A stretch of 64,000 bases of DNA from contig NZ_CP025938.1 in NCBI RefSeq assembly GCF_002893765.1, positions 1,612,001-1,676,000 of the forward strand, read 5' to 3'. Shown here piece after piece: positions 17,642-26,591 of this stretch. The position numbers and the translations under genes are program-made. Numbering within the stretch: position 1 is the first letter of the stretch; each line of letters begins with the position of its first letter. Source of the DNA: Tamlana carrageenivorans (GTDB lineage Bacteria > Bacteroidota > Bacteroidia > Flavobacteriales > Flavobacteriaceae). Under the pieces are notes generated by a model, which saw only the letters and a list, made by a program, of their open reading frames with translations, made no database searches and had not been told where the DNA came from.

Positions 17642-17835
17642 GCCTCTTCAATATCAAATAAATACTCTACAGTCACCTTAAAAAAACGCGCCATTTTAAT
17701 AGCTAAAGTTACCGAAGGATTAAATTTATTGTTTTCAATAGCATGAATAGTTTGTCTGGAAACACCTAGTTTTTCTGCTAGATCGGCTTGCGTTAAATCG
17801 TGTCTTGCTCTTTCTACTTTAATCAGGTTTTTCAT
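17638..17835 (-). CDS. XRE-family transcriptional regulator
   Basis: The 65-residue protein is a single Cro/C1-type helix-turn-helix domain (RHDLTQADLAEKLGVSRQTI) followed by FNPSVTLAIKMARFFKVTVE. It resembles the YozG/PBSX-like regulators often paired with small membrane proteins. Its ATG overlaps the stop of the upstream membrane-protein gene by one base (TAATG), so the two are coupled. It presumably controls this pair. It converges with the UDG-like gene, overlapping by four bases. Confidence 0.93.
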   Translation of the reverse strand: MKNLIKVERARHDLTQADLAEKLGVSRQTIHAIENNKFNPSVTLAIKMARFFKVTVEYLFDIEEA

Positions 17836-18290
17836 TAATAATTCCTTTTTTTAATGAAAAATATAATTAAGAATAACATCATAAAACCAGATATAAAATA
17901 ATCTATAGATAGTTTTAAGTCTTTAAAAAACGCATATATCATAATTGAAAATACTAAAAATATCACGATAGTAAGCTGGTAAGATTCTAATCGTAACATG
18001 CTAATATAATCATCTTCAATTTTTTCTTTGGATAGCATATAAATAAGTAATCCTATAATATTTAAGACATCAAATAGGTGAATGGTGTTTTGGTCGAAAT
18101 ACTTTGTAAATACTTCAGGTTTGGTAATACCGGGTTCGATATCCTTATAGGTTTTGGTCGCTTCTATCCGGCAGTTTATGCTGTCATTAACGCCATCAAT
18201 AAATCCTTCAACGGCACTTGGAATTGCAAATATTAGAAAAACGAGAACACCTACTTTTTTACACCAATTTGGTAATATTTGTATATTCAT
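17835..18290 (-). CDS. Small membrane protein paired with an XRE regulator
   Basis: The 151-residue protein has four hydrophobic segments, at about residues 12-30, 73-88, 103-120 and 128-147, and no enzyme motif. The layout recalls DUF2975-type membrane proteins that are cotranscribed with a short XRE regulator. Here the regulator follows with a one-base overlap. Function is unknown; membrane-sensing control of the regulator is a possible but untested role. Confidence 0.8.
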   Translation of the reverse strand: MNIQILPNWCKKVGVLVFLIFAIPSAVEGFIDGVNDSINCRIEATKTYKDIEPGITKPEVFTKYFDQNTIHLFDVLNIIGLLIYMLSKEKIEDDYISMLRLESYQLTIVIFLVFSIMIYAFFKDLKLSIDYFISGFMMLFLIIFFIKKRNY

Positions 18291-18540
18291 ATTCTATTAT
18301 TTTTATACAAATGTATATAATACTTTACATTATATCAAAAATAAATTACTTTTATGTTTGTAGCTCTATAATTTTAAGGTATTCGATATAGGAGATTGGT
18401 TAAGTAAATTAAGAGTTATTGCAATTTTCAACCTTAATAAAAACACATTAAGAAAATAAGAGATTGTTTCTTGTAAGGGAGGTAAGTTTTGTTTATTAAA
18501 TAGTATTTTTGAACTTCAAACTAATTAAATCACGTAAACA

Positions 18541-18963
18541 ATGGCAGTACAGGTTTCTACCAAATGGTTAGGGGAGATGCGATTTGAAAGCACCAACCCT
18601 TCCGGACATAATTTATTTATTGATGCAGGCGAAGAGAATGGCGGTAAAGGCGAAGGTTACAGACCAAAAGCCCTGATGCTTTCTGGTTTAGCTGGATGTT
18701 CGGGCCTGGATGTGGCTTCACTCATTAAAAAAATGAAATTACAGGTGGACGATTTTAAAATAGATATCGACGCTAATCTTACCGACGAGCATCCAAAAAT
18801 TTATGATAAAGTCACTATGGCATTTCATTTTTATGGCGCCGAACTCAATGAAAAAAAATTGCAAAAAGCGGTCGATTTATCTATTGAAAAATATTGTGGT
18901 GTTATGGAAATGTTTCGCCAATTCGCCGAACTTGATGTACAAACGCATTTTCATAAAAAATAA
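18541..18963 (+). CDS. OsmC-family peroxidase-like protein
   Basis: The 140-residue protein has the OsmC/Ohr pattern of two reactive cysteines: one in LAGCSGLDVASLIKKM (about residue 60) and one in IEKYCGVMEMF (about 121). Family members reduce organic hydroperoxides or act in sulphur chemistry, working as cytoplasmic dimers. This one is nearer the general OsmC (YhfA-like) branch than Ohr. It is probably monocistronic. Confidence 0.9.
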   Translation: MAVQVSTKWLGEMRFESTNPSGHNLFIDAGEENGGKGEGYRPKALMLSGLAGCSGLDVASLIKKMKLQVDDFKIDIDANLTDEHPKIYDKVTMAFHFYGAELNEKKLQKAVDLSIEKYCGVMEMFRQFAELDVQTHFHKK

Positions 18964-19118
18964 GGTTTAACTCATACGCTGTGTACCTTTTTCTGAAGAC
19001 AAGAAAGTTTGCGTCATTTTCAATTGATGATGATGTGGAGGACTAACATTCTTCAGATGGTACCATAAGATTGAATGAAAACTTAATACCTGTTAACTTG
19101 TAATTTTCAAACCAAAAT

Positions 19119-20810
19119 ATGCGTTGGACCTTAAAGCCAATTCCACCCTCAGAAAAGGTTAAATCCTTAGCAAATACCCTTAAAATCGATCCTGTTTTGG
19201 CCAGTTTATTGGTGCAACGTGGGATTGAAACCTACGATCAGGCCAAACAATTTTTTCGTCCGAGTTTCAAAGATCTTCATGATCCGTTTCTAATGAAAGA
19301 CATGGATAAGGCTGTGGCTCGTATTGAAAAGGCCTTTGAAAATAATGAGAATATATTGGTTTATGGCGATTATGATGTCGATGGTACCACCTCGGTAGCC
19401 TTAATGGCGTCGTACTTAAAAACCAAACACGAACAGGTTTATACCTATATCCCCGATCGCTACGACGAAGGTTATGGCGTGTCTTATAAAGGGATAGAAT
19501 TTGCGCATGAAAACGATTTCACTTTAATTATTGCTTTAGACTGTGGTATAAAAGCCATAGAAAAGGTGGCGCATGCCAAAACATTAGGTGTCGATTTCAT
19601 TATTTGCGATCACCACAGGCCAGGTGATGAAATTCCAGATGCTGTCGCCGTCTTAGATCCGAAACGCCAAGATTGTAACTATCCGTATAAGGAATTATGT
19701 GGTTGCGGTGTGGGCTTTAAACTCATTCAAGCTTTAGCGTCTAAGGAAGGAAAAACAGCAGAAGATTTAACCGAGTATTTAGACCTTGTTGCCACGGCTA
19801 TAGGAGCCGATATTGTCCCTATTGACGGGGAAAACCGAGCCCTTGCCTATTTTGGTTTGCAGGTGGTAAATACCACCCCCAGACCAGGTATCCAAGCCAT
19901 TTTAAAACAGGTTCATAAAACGGAGTTTACCATAACGGATGTGGTCTTTATTGTAGCGCCTAGAATTAATGCCGCTGGCCGAATGAAACACGGTAATTAT
20001 GCCGTGACTTTGTTAATGGAAACCGATGAAAAAGCAGCCGAAGCTTACGCTGAAGACATTAATAATTACAATTTAGACCGCCGAGAAACCGATAAGCAAA
20101 TTACCCAAGAAGCGCTGCAGCAAATCGAGGATCACAACGAGCAAGACCGACTAACGACCGTTGTGTATCACGAAAGTTGGCATAAAGGGGTTATTGGTAT
20201 CGTGGCTTCGCGATTAACCGAAACCTATTACCGACCTACGTTAGTGTTTACCAAAAGTGGCGACAAATTAGCGGCATCGGCACGATCGGTTAAAGGATTT
20301 GATGTTTACAATGCCTTGGAAGCTTGCCAAGAACACATCGAGCAGTTTGGAGGCCATAAATATGCTGCAGGATTAACTTTAGCTGAAGAAAATTATGAGG
20401 CTTTTAAACTGGCTTTTGAAGCTGAGGTTTCTAAAACCATCGACAGAAACCTTTTAACACCAGAAATTCAAATTGATGCGCAAATCGATTTGGAACAGAT
20501 TACTCCAAAATTTTACCGCATTTTAAAGCAGTTCGCGCCTTACGGACCCAGTAATATGTCGCCCGTATTTATGACTGAAAATCTTGTAGACACAGGCTAC
20601 GGAAAATGTGTTGGTGCCGATGAAACCCATTTACGATTGACAGTAAAACAACCGCCATCACCATCGCAAATGGTGTGTATTGGTTTTGGCTTGGGTGAAA
20701 AATTAGCCTTAACAACCGACGGGAAACCATTTTCGGCCATTTATTCTATTGATGAAAATGAGTGGCAGGGGAATGTTTCGTTACAGTTGAAATTGCGGGA
20801 TGTTAAATAA
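19119..20810 (+). CDS. recJ: Single-stranded-DNA-specific exonuclease RecJ
   Basis: RecJ degrades single-stranded DNA 5' to 3' in recombination and mismatch repair. The 563-residue protein has the DHH-family metal motifs VYGDYDVDGTTS (about residue 86) and IICDHHRPGDEIPDA (about 163). It also has the DHHA1 motif FGGHKYAAGLTL (about 409) and the OB-like C-terminal domain. Length and motif order are standard. Confidence 0.96.
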   Translation: MRWTLKPIPPSEKVKSLANTLKIDPVLASLLVQRGIETYDQAKQFFRPSFKDLHDPFLMKDMDKAVARIEKAFENNENILVYGDYDVDGTTSVALMASYLKTKHEQVYTYIPDRYDEGYGVSYKGIEFAHENDFTLIIALDCGIKAIEKVAHAKTLGVDFIICDHHRPGDEIPDAVAVLDPKRQDCNYPYKELCGCGVGFKLIQALASKEGKTAEDLTEYLDLVATAIGADIVPIDGENRALAYFGLQVVNTTPRPGIQAILKQVHKTEFTITDVVFIVAPRINAAGRMKHGNYAVTLLMETDEKAAEAYAEDINNYNLDRRETDKQITQEALQQIEDHNEQDRLTTVVYHESWHKGVIGIVASRLTETYYRPTLVFTKSGDKLAASARSVKGFDVYNALEACQEHIEQFGGHKYAAGLTLAEENYEAFKLAFEAEVSKTIDRNLLTPEIQIDAQIDLEQITPKFYRILKQFAPYGPSNMSPVFMTENLVDTGYGKCVGADETHLRLTVKQPPSPSQMVCIGFGLGEKLALTTDGKPFSAIYSIDENEWQGNVSLQLKLRDVK

Positions 20811-20851
20811 ATTGAATTATTATAGTTATAAAAAAACGGTTTTTAGGGATT

Positions 20852-20932
20852 TGTCATTTCGACAGAAGGAGGAACGACTGACGAGAAATCTTTTAGCGTG
20901 AAGATTCTTCCTCATACTTCGTCAGAATGACA
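20852..20932. repeat. Imperfect palindromic intergenic repeat
   Basis: The left arm begins TGTCATTTCGACAGAAGGAG and the right arm ends CTTCGTCAGAATGACA, with inner AGAAATCTT and AAGATTCTT. The TCATTCTGACGAAG-type sequence is a widely seen intergenic repeat in Flavobacteriaceae as far as I recall. It lies between recJ and the MFS gene. Confidence 0.6.
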
Positions 20933-20982
20933 CTGCCATTACGAAATATAGCTAATCTAACTCACCTTAAAATAAGTGTAAT

Positions 20983-22251
20983 ATGCCTAAAAAAGACCCC
21001 TACGCAGCACTCCGAATCAAAGAATTCAATATTTTTTTATTGGTGCGTTTCGCTTTAGTGTTTGGATGGACCATGCAATTTATTGTTATTGAGTGGGAGG
21101 TTTATAGCTTAACTAAAGATCCGTTATCACTTGGTGTTATCGGGCTTATGGAAATTATTCCGGCGTTTACTATGGCGCTTTTTGCTGGGCATATTGTAGA
21201 CCAGAAAGAAAAACGAAACCTTTTGGCGCTTTGTATTGCAGCTTTTTCATTAATAAGTTTAGGGCTTTTTTTACTCACCTGGGATGTGGTTGTTGCTGGC
21301 TGGGAAAACAAAACCATTTTATATGCTATATATGCCTTGGTGTTTTTTGGAGGCTTTTTACGCTCGTTTTTCGGACCCACCATTTTCTCGTTAGTCGCCT
21401 TAATTGTGCCTAAAAAAATATATCCGAATGCGGCCACTTGGAACAGTTCAACATGGCAAATGGCTGCGGTATTAGGGCCTGCCTTTGGTGGTTTTGCTAT
21501 TGGTTGGATGGGCGTACATTGGGCCTTATGTATCGTTTTCGGATTAATCATGTTATCCTTTTTTATTCTACTTTTTATAGAAAAAAAACCGGTTTTAAAT
21601 CCGAAAATCGGGGAACCCGTTGTGGAGAGTTTAAAAGAAGGCGTGCGTTTTGTGTTTAAAACCAAAGCCATTTTAGGAGCGATGACTTTAGATATGGTAG
21701 CTGTTTTATTTGGTGGAGCCATTGCGCTTTTACCTGTTTTTGCTCAAGATATTTTAAAAGTTGGTAGTGAAGGTTTTGGAGTGCTAAGAGCCGCACCGGC
21801 AGTTGGAGCTTTTATTACCATGCTGGTTACCGCGTATATTCCCATTAGTAAAAACGCGGGGATGAAGTTACTGGTCGCTATTTTTGGTTTCGGATTGAGT
21901 ATTGTGGTTTTCGGATTGTCCTCGGTGTTTTGGATTTCGTTATTAGCCTTGTTTTTTAGTGGGATTACCGATGGCGTTTCTATGGTTATTAGACAAACCA
22001 TCTTACAAATAAAAACGCCCGATCATATGCGTGGTCGCGTGTCGTCGGTAAATTCGATGTTTGTAGGTTCTTCTAACGAGCTTGGGGCTTTTGAAAGTGG
22101 TGTAACAGCTAAACTTATGGGCGCAGCTACTGCGGTTGTTTTTGGAGGCACCATGACTTTAATCACGGTTATTACCACAGCGATTGTATCACCAACGTTT
22201 AGAAAGCTGGATTTAACCAAGGATTTAGAAGCACACGAAACGGCAGTTTAA
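20983..22251 (+). CDS. Major facilitator superfamily transporter
   Basis: The 422-residue protein has about 12 hydrophobic segments in two halves. It fits the EntS/MFS_3-like efflux branch (AGHIVDQKEKRNLLAL in the loop between segments 2 and 3, and MRGRVSSVNSMFVGSSNELG in the second half). Such proteins export siderophores or drugs; the substrate here is unknown. It converges with lpxH. Confidence 0.92.
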   Translation: MPKKDPYAALRIKEFNIFLLVRFALVFGWTMQFIVIEWEVYSLTKDPLSLGVIGLMEIIPAFTMALFAGHIVDQKEKRNLLALCIAAFSLISLGLFLLTWDVVVAGWENKTILYAIYALVFFGGFLRSFFGPTIFSLVALIVPKKIYPNAATWNSSTWQMAAVLGPAFGGFAIGWMGVHWALCIVFGLIMLSFFILLFIEKKPVLNPKIGEPVVESLKEGVRFVFKTKAILGAMTLDMVAVLFGGAIALLPVFAQDILKVGSEGFGVLRAAPAVGAFITMLVTAYIPISKNAGMKLLVAIFGFGLSIVVFGLSSVFWISLLALFFSGITDGVSMVIRQTILQIKTPDHMRGRVSSVNSMFVGSSNELGAFESGVTAKLMGAATAVVFGGTMTLITVITTAIVSPTFRKLDLTKDLEAHETAV

Positions 22252-22269
22252 AAGAGTGTTTTTAAGTGG

Positions 22270-23022
22270 TTAATACTCCTTCAATGCCATGGTTTCTCCA
22301 TCAAAAACACCATAGGTATAATATTGAATCCAGTCGCCTAAATTAATGTATTTGGAGTTTTCATTTAAATCGATGTTAAGTGGTAAATGTCTGTGGCCAA
22401 ACACAAAAAAGTCACGGTGTTTATCTTCTAATTTGCGTTTACAGTATTGCACCAACCATTCGTTATCTTCACCTAAAAACTTAGCATCATCGTCACCAGA
22501 AATCAGTTTGTTTTTTACTGAAAGGTGTTGTGCCAAACGAACTCCTAAATCGGGATGTAACCAGCGGAAGAGCCATTGGCAAAAGGGATTGGTAAACACT
22601 TTTTTCATGCGTTTATAGCCTTTGTCGCCAGGGCCTAAACCATCGCCATGGCCTATAAAAAAGGTTTTGTTGTTGAAGGTGAACTCTTTAGGTTTATGGT
22701 ATACAGGAATATTCAATTCTTCTTCAAAATACCCATTCATCCACAGGTCATGATTCCCAACAAAATAGTAAATAGGAATCCCCGAGTCGCTAATTTCGGC
22801 CAATTTCCCTAAGGTTCTGGTAAAGCCTTTTGGGACTACGGTTTTAAATTCGATCCAGAAATCGAACATATCGCCCAATAGAAAAATGGCCGCTGCATCC
22901 TGTTTAATGGTGTCTAGCCAAGCTACGAATTTCTTTTCACGCGGACGTGACGCTTCAGCGGTTGGGGCGCCCAAATGGTTGTCGGACGCAAAGTATATTT
23001 TTTTTCCTTCAGGGATTTGCAT
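22270..23022 (-). CDS. lpxH: UDP-2,3-diacylglucosamine diphosphatase
   Basis: LpxH cleaves UDP-2,3-diacylglucosamine to lipid X in lipid A synthesis at the inner membrane. The 250-residue protein has all calcineurin-like metal motifs in order: FASDNHLG (about residue 10), LLGDMFDFW (about 50), VGNHDLWM (about 89), IGHGDGLGP (about 127) and FGHRHLPL (about 220). The presence of this gene fits a Gram-negative Bacteroidota host. Confidence 0.94.
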   Translation of the reverse strand: MQIPEGKKIYFASDNHLGAPTAEASRPREKKFVAWLDTIKQDAAAIFLLGDMFDFWIEFKTVVPKGFTRTLGKLAEISDSGIPIYYFVGNHDLWMNGYFEEELNIPVYHKPKEFTFNNKTFFIGHGDGLGPGDKGYKRMKKVFTNPFCQWLFRWLHPDLGVRLAQHLSVKNKLISGDDDAKFLGEDNEWLVQYCKRKLEDKHRDFFVFGHRHLPLNIDLNENSKYINLGDWIQYYTYGVFDGETMALKEY

Positions 23023-23141
23023 GCTGTAAATATAGTAATACCAATTCTTGTTTGAAATGACCTTAAAAGAATTTGATTATTTTTTTATGAAGTAGTGGTA
23101 AGCATAGAAAATACCTATGGTTGAGCAATGTGAAGTTATTT

Positions 23142-23567
23142 TTAAATCAATTTATTTAAAGATTTAAGATATTCATCGGCAGTCATCACAGGTAATAAGG
23201 ACTTTTTAAAGTCTTTACCATTTCTGGTTATAATGATGTCACATTCCGATTCTGTTGCACTAAAATATTGTAAAGCATCTTCAAAATCTTTAATGGAAGC
23301 GTTAAGTGCTTTCTCAATGGTTTGTTCATCAAGTGAACATATTTCACAAATTATTTTAAACTTTCTAAGATTCTCTCTTGCTATTTTTTCATTTTCAAAT
23401 TTTGAGATAAAATAGTTTACCGTTGCAAATGAAATAGGCGAAACAACCATGGTTAGTTTTTCTTTTTCGGCAAGTGTTGCAATTTTTGCAATGGGTTCAT
23501 AGAAAGGCTTTCGTTCTCCTAAAAAGTCCAACATGATGTTGGTGTCTATAAATATTCTTTTGCTCAT
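23142..23567 (-). CDS. PIN-domain toxin (VapC-like)
   Basis: The 141-residue PIN-domain nuclease is the likely toxin of a type II toxin-antitoxin pair. Acidic residues fit the family: D in RIFIDTNIMLDFL near residue 8, the KDFEDALQYFSA segment near 92, and the D of CDIIITRNGKDF near 110. Such toxins cut specific RNAs when the antitoxin is lost. Its start overlaps the antitoxin stop by four bases on the same strand, with the antitoxin first. Confidence 0.9.
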   Translation of the reverse strand: MSKRIFIDTNIMLDFLGERKPFYEPIAKIATLAEKEKLTMVVSPISFATVNYFISKFENEKIARENLRKFKIICEICSLDEQTIEKALNASIKDFEDALQYFSATESECDIIITRNGKDFKKSLLPVMTADEYLKSLNKLI

Positions 23568-23812
23568 TTATATTTCTCAATTAAAAAATCAGAATATTCT
23601 TTTTTATAGTCCACATCGGCTGGTATTTCTGTGCCTGTTGCGATACTTTTTACAAAAGGTGAAATTTCAAAATTTGTGTCTTCAGTTTCGGAAGTTAAAA
23701 CTTGTAAATATGCCTCGACTATTCTAGACAAACTCATCTTTTTGCTAGAAGCATAGGTTTTCGCTTTTTCGATAATATCTTGATTAAGCTTCAATGTTAA
23801 TTTTGTATCCAT
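23564..23812 (-). CDS. Antitoxin of the PIN-type pair (DUF6364-like)
   Basis: The 82-residue protein begins DTKLTLKLNQDIIEKAKTYA and continues MSLSRIVEAYLQVL, a ribbon-helix-helix pattern typical of DUF6364 antitoxins. It should bind the operon promoter and neutralise the toxin through its C-terminal part. The ORF is open to 23836, but the -7 box at 23834-23841 overlaps that upstream start, so the ATG at 23812 is preferred. Confidence 0.88.
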   Translation of the reverse strand: MDTKLTLKLNQDIIEKAKTYASSKKMSLSRIVEAYLQVLTSETEDTNFEISPFVKSIATGTEIPADVDYKKEYSDFLIEKYK

Positions 23813-23833
23813 AACACCATGTTTTAATACGTA

Positions 23834-23841
23834 CAAATATA
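23834..23841 (-). promoter_or_regulatory. -7 promoter box of the toxin-antitoxin operon
   Basis: On the minus strand this reads TATATTTG, a match to TAnnTTTG. Transcription would start near 23826, which places the antitoxin start at 23812 and excludes 23836. Confidence 0.5.
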
Positions 23842-23931
23842 GTAAAATTATCCGTATTATTTTTTTTTTGATAATTTGGTGTCATACTTAACTATAAACC
23901 TCTTAAAAAAATCATATAGTTTTTAATGCGA

Positions 23932-23962
23932 TTGGATAGTTGTTTTTAAAGTGTTACTTTTG
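23932..23962 (+). promoter_or_regulatory. Promoter of the KdgF-like cupin gene
   Basis: TTGG at 23932-23935 and TACTTTTG at 23955-23962 are separated by 19 bases. This is close to the Bacteroidota TTTG-N19-TAnnTTTG layout. Transcription would begin near 23969, directly at the palindromic operator. Confidence 0.6.
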
Positions 23963-23969
23963 TAACTAG

Positions 23970-23989
23970 TCAACTGGTTAACCAGTTGA
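23970..23989. promoter_or_regulatory. Perfect 20-bp palindromic operator (GntR/FadR-UxuR type)
   Basis: The 20 bases are a perfect palindrome with half-site TCAACTGGTT. The core CTGGTTAACCAG resembles operators of FCD-domain GntR regulators such as FadR and UxuR/ExuR (TGGT-ACCA core). It sits immediately after the -7 box, so a bound repressor should block initiation. No gntR gene is in the window. Confidence 0.65.
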
Positions 23990-24116
23990 TTTCGTATATG
24001 GAAGATAGGTTTTATGACTTAAAATATGGGGTTTTTAACTCACAGAAAAACAATCAACTAAACTTATTTTTCTGATTATCGGAATTATTTATAAACTATT
24101 ATAAAATATTAAAACA

Positions 24117-24491
24117 ATGAAAAGATTTAGTGAAAAGTACGTCATTACAAAGGATATGGAATGGGAAGAGCTTGGTGGCGGCGTATCAAGAAAATTTTTA
24201 GGTTATGATAACCAAATTATGATGGTAAGCGTGAAATTTGAAAAAGGCGCTTTAGGAGCACCTCACCAACATTTTCACACACAAGCTACTTATGTTGTTT
24301 CAGGTAAATTCGAATTTGAAATTGATGGTGTAAAGCAAATTGTTGAAGCTGGAGACGGTGTATACATCGAGCCTAACTTATTACACAGTGCTGTATGTTT
24401 AGAAGAAGGTCAGTTAATTGATACTTTTAGCCCAGTAAGAGAAGATTTCTTAACAGGTGAAGGTCCATCTTATTTTGGAGATAAGGACTAA
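24117..24491 (+). CDS. KdgF-like cupin (uronate ring-opening)
   Basis: The 124-residue single-domain cupin has the metal pattern H-x-H-x-H-x-Q at residues 50-56 (GAPHQHFHTQATYVVSG) and a later histidine in PNLLHSAV. This matches KdgF, which linearises 4,5-unsaturated monouronates released by alginate or pectin lyases. No lyase or uronate dehydrogenase is next to it, so the assignment rests on the motif and on the upstream palindrome, which looks like a uronate-type GntR operator. A general cupin remains possible. Confidence 0.8.
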   Translation: MKRFSEKYVITKDMEWEELGGGVSRKFLGYDNQIMMVSVKFEKGALGAPHQHFHTQATYVVSGKFEFEIDGVKQIVEAGDGVYIEPNLLHSAVCLEEGQLIDTFSPVREDFLTGEGPSYFGDKD

Positions 24492-24529
24492 ATATAGTAA
24501 ATAAATCGTTTTTAAGCGGTTAAGGTTAA

Positions 24530-24566
24530 AAATCTCAGATTCACCAGGAATCTGAGATTTTTTTTA
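24530..24566 (+). terminator. Rho-independent terminator of the cupin gene
   Basis: The arms AAATCTCAGATTC and GAATCTGAGATTT enclose a five-base loop and are followed by a T run, 38 bases after the stop. Confidence 0.9.
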
Positions 24567-24629
24567 CTTTTTAATAAGAGTTTTTGTTTGCAGGATTCTT
24601 GAAAAACAGTGGTGTTTGTGCAGGTATGG

Positions 24630-25175
24630 TTATTTTGTTTTTTTCCGTTTATAATGATTCTGTGTTAATTGGTTCAGATAGGTTTTTGTTCCGATCAGTT
24701 CAAAATTTAATAGGTTTGGTAGCTCGGTAAACAATGACGCGCCACCTCCTAATAAAACCGGAATAGTGGTAAGTATCATTTCATCAATTAAATCTGCTTG
24801 CAAAAAACTTCGAATTGTGGTGCCGCCATCTACATATAATTTATTAAATCCTTTTTTATGAATTTGGTCTAAAATTTCTATTGGTGTTCCTTTAACTAAA
24901 AAGGCTTTGTCTTTATGAGATTCGGGTATTTCTTTTAATGTATTACTTAACACAAAAACGGGTTTATCATACGGCCAATCGACATCAAAGCCGCGTACAG
25001 TTTCGAAGGTCTTCCTGCCCATAACAAGCGCATCTATCGTATTGCTATATGCCATATAACCCATATCGTCGTTATCAGGGTTTGGAATGGAATTTAGCCA
25101 ATCAATTCGGCCATTTTTGTCGGCAATATAACCGTCTAAACTTGTTGCTATAAATACACTATTCTTTGTGATCAT
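24630..25175 (-). CDS. Dihydrofolate reductase-like (RibD C-terminal family) protein
   Basis: The 181-residue protein has the YwjB/YyaP-like pattern: VFIATSLDGYIADKNGRIDWL at the start, ALVMGRKTFETVRGF (about residue 49), VFVLSNTLKEIP, and LYVDGGTTIRSFLQADLIDEM (about 112). Members bind NADPH and reduce uncertain substrates. It is not the folate-pathway DHFR. It is probably transcribed alone. Confidence 0.9.
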   Translation of the reverse strand: MITKNSVFIATSLDGYIADKNGRIDWLNSIPNPDNDDMGYMAYSNTIDALVMGRKTFETVRGFDVDWPYDKPVFVLSNTLKEIPESHKDKAFLVKGTPIEILDQIHKKGFNKLYVDGGTTIRSFLQADLIDEMILTTIPVLLGGGASLFTELPNLLNFELIGTKTYLNQLTQNHYKRKKTK

Positions 25176-25285
25176 TATTGGAGGGTGTTTGTTTTAAATG
25201 ATTTAAAACTTATTTTGATAATACCTCTAAAATAAACCCTTTTATGATAACCCACTAGAAATTACACGGGGTTTTTAATCAAAAG

Positions 25286-26359
25286 CTAACAACCTGCTCG
25301 ATTCTCGCTCGTTTCTTCTTTCCCTTCTTTAATTAATATTTCTGTTTCAACTTTTTCTTCTTGAGTTAGGGGTTCTTCGGTGTTTTTTGGGGTGGTGGAT
25401 GTGGCATTGACGCTAAAAATGCAGCAAATAGGAAAGTGATCGGAGCCTATGTGTTCTAATAGGCTGAGGTCCCTAAGCACAAGATCTGTGCTGTGATACA
25501 CCAAATCTAACGGGGCTCTAAAAAACCAATATTTGGTGTGGTAGGTCGCTAAAATACCGCGACCGGTTCTGCCATCCATTAAACCACTGTTTTTACGAAA
25601 TAAACGGGATATTTTAGACCATGTTACCGTGTTAAAATCGCCAATAACTAGAGTTGGTTTTTCTAGGGATTTGGTGCGTTTTGCTATACACAACAAATCG
25701 CCATCACGCTCCTTGGATGTGTATTCTTCGGTAGGGCTTGGTGGTGGTGGGTGTACCGAAAATAGGACGAAAGAAGCGCCATTGGGCGTTTTAAAATGCG
25801 CTTCGATACTCGGGATGTCGTCGGCAACAAAAAAGTGCGTTTGTGCTTTATCAAAAGGAATTTTGGCATACATATGCATGCCGTAAGTGTTTTCTAAGGT
25901 TATTTTTTGTGTGTGCGGATATGTTTTTTCCATGTCTCGCATGGCCATTTCCCAGTCACTATTGCTTTCTATGGTAATAAAAATATCGGGGTTTTCTTTA
26001 CGGATGAGGTTTTTAAAACGTTCGAAATCGGTGTTGAATTGGTAAATATTTGCCGAAATGACTTTTAGGCTATTGGCATCATCTTTTGGTAATCCATGGT
26101 GTTTTTTGTAAATACTTGTGTAGCGTATTAAAATGGTACTGTGATAAATAATTAATAAACTTAGGATGGCTAAAACAACCCAGAACCAGGCGTTTTTATC
26201 CGTAAAAAAACAGAGTCCGATTACGGCGATAACCTGTAGTACGAGCAGTTGTATTTTGATGAATTCGGGAACGCGAAACAGCCAATGCTGATTATTAAAA
26301 AATGGCAGCAGACTTAAAACAATGAGTAATACTGAAAAGCCTATAAAAAAAGTGCCCAT
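25286..26359 (-). CDS. Membrane-anchored endonuclease/exonuclease/phosphatase protein
   Basis: The 357-residue protein starts with three hydrophobic helices (about residues 1-20, 33-50 and 57-76), followed by an EEP catalytic domain. Visible catalytic segments are SANIYQFN, the E of FITIESNSDW, VIGDFNTVTW and HIGSDHFPICC. The Glu/Lys-rich tail of about 35 residues after the last motif looks disordered. The enzyme cuts a phosphodiester or phosphomonoester, but whether the substrate is nucleic acid, lipid or nucleotide is unknown. The catalytic domain probably faces the periplasm. Confidence 0.88.
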   Translation of the reverse strand: MGTFFIGFSVLLIVLSLLPFFNNQHWLFRVPEFIKIQLLVLQVIAVIGLCFFTDKNAWFWVVLAILSLLIIYHSTILIRYTSIYKKHHGLPKDDANSLKVISANIYQFNTDFERFKNLIRKENPDIFITIESNSDWEMAMRDMEKTYPHTQKITLENTYGMHMYAKIPFDKAQTHFFVADDIPSIEAHFKTPNGASFVLFSVHPPPPSPTEEYTSKERDGDLLCIAKRTKSLEKPTLVIGDFNTVTWSKISRLFRKNSGLMDGRTGRGILATYHTKYWFFRAPLDLVYHSTDLVLRDLSLLEHIGSDHFPICCIFSVNATSTTPKNTEEPLTQEEKVETEILIKEGKEETSENRAGC

Positions 26360-26591
26360 TTGAAACGTTTATAATGTACTTTCCAAATATAAAAATTATA
26401 AAGCACAAGTGTTGACGGTATCTAAATTTAGTGTGAAAGTCTGTTGCCTAAAAAACCGTTATCAAAAGGGACATACAAAACATTTAAGCTTCGCTAATTT
26501 AATAACAAAGCTTATTTCTGGTGTTATGTTTTTTATCCTAATAAGAACTGAAATAATGGGCACTAAATACTAAGAATACGCTTATGCTTTA

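Noticed and set aside
21102..21722. 206-codon minus-strand ORF inside the MFS gene
   Set aside because: It is antisense to a clear 12-helix transporter and its lysine/proline-rich sequence is what a mirrored membrane-protein gene gives.
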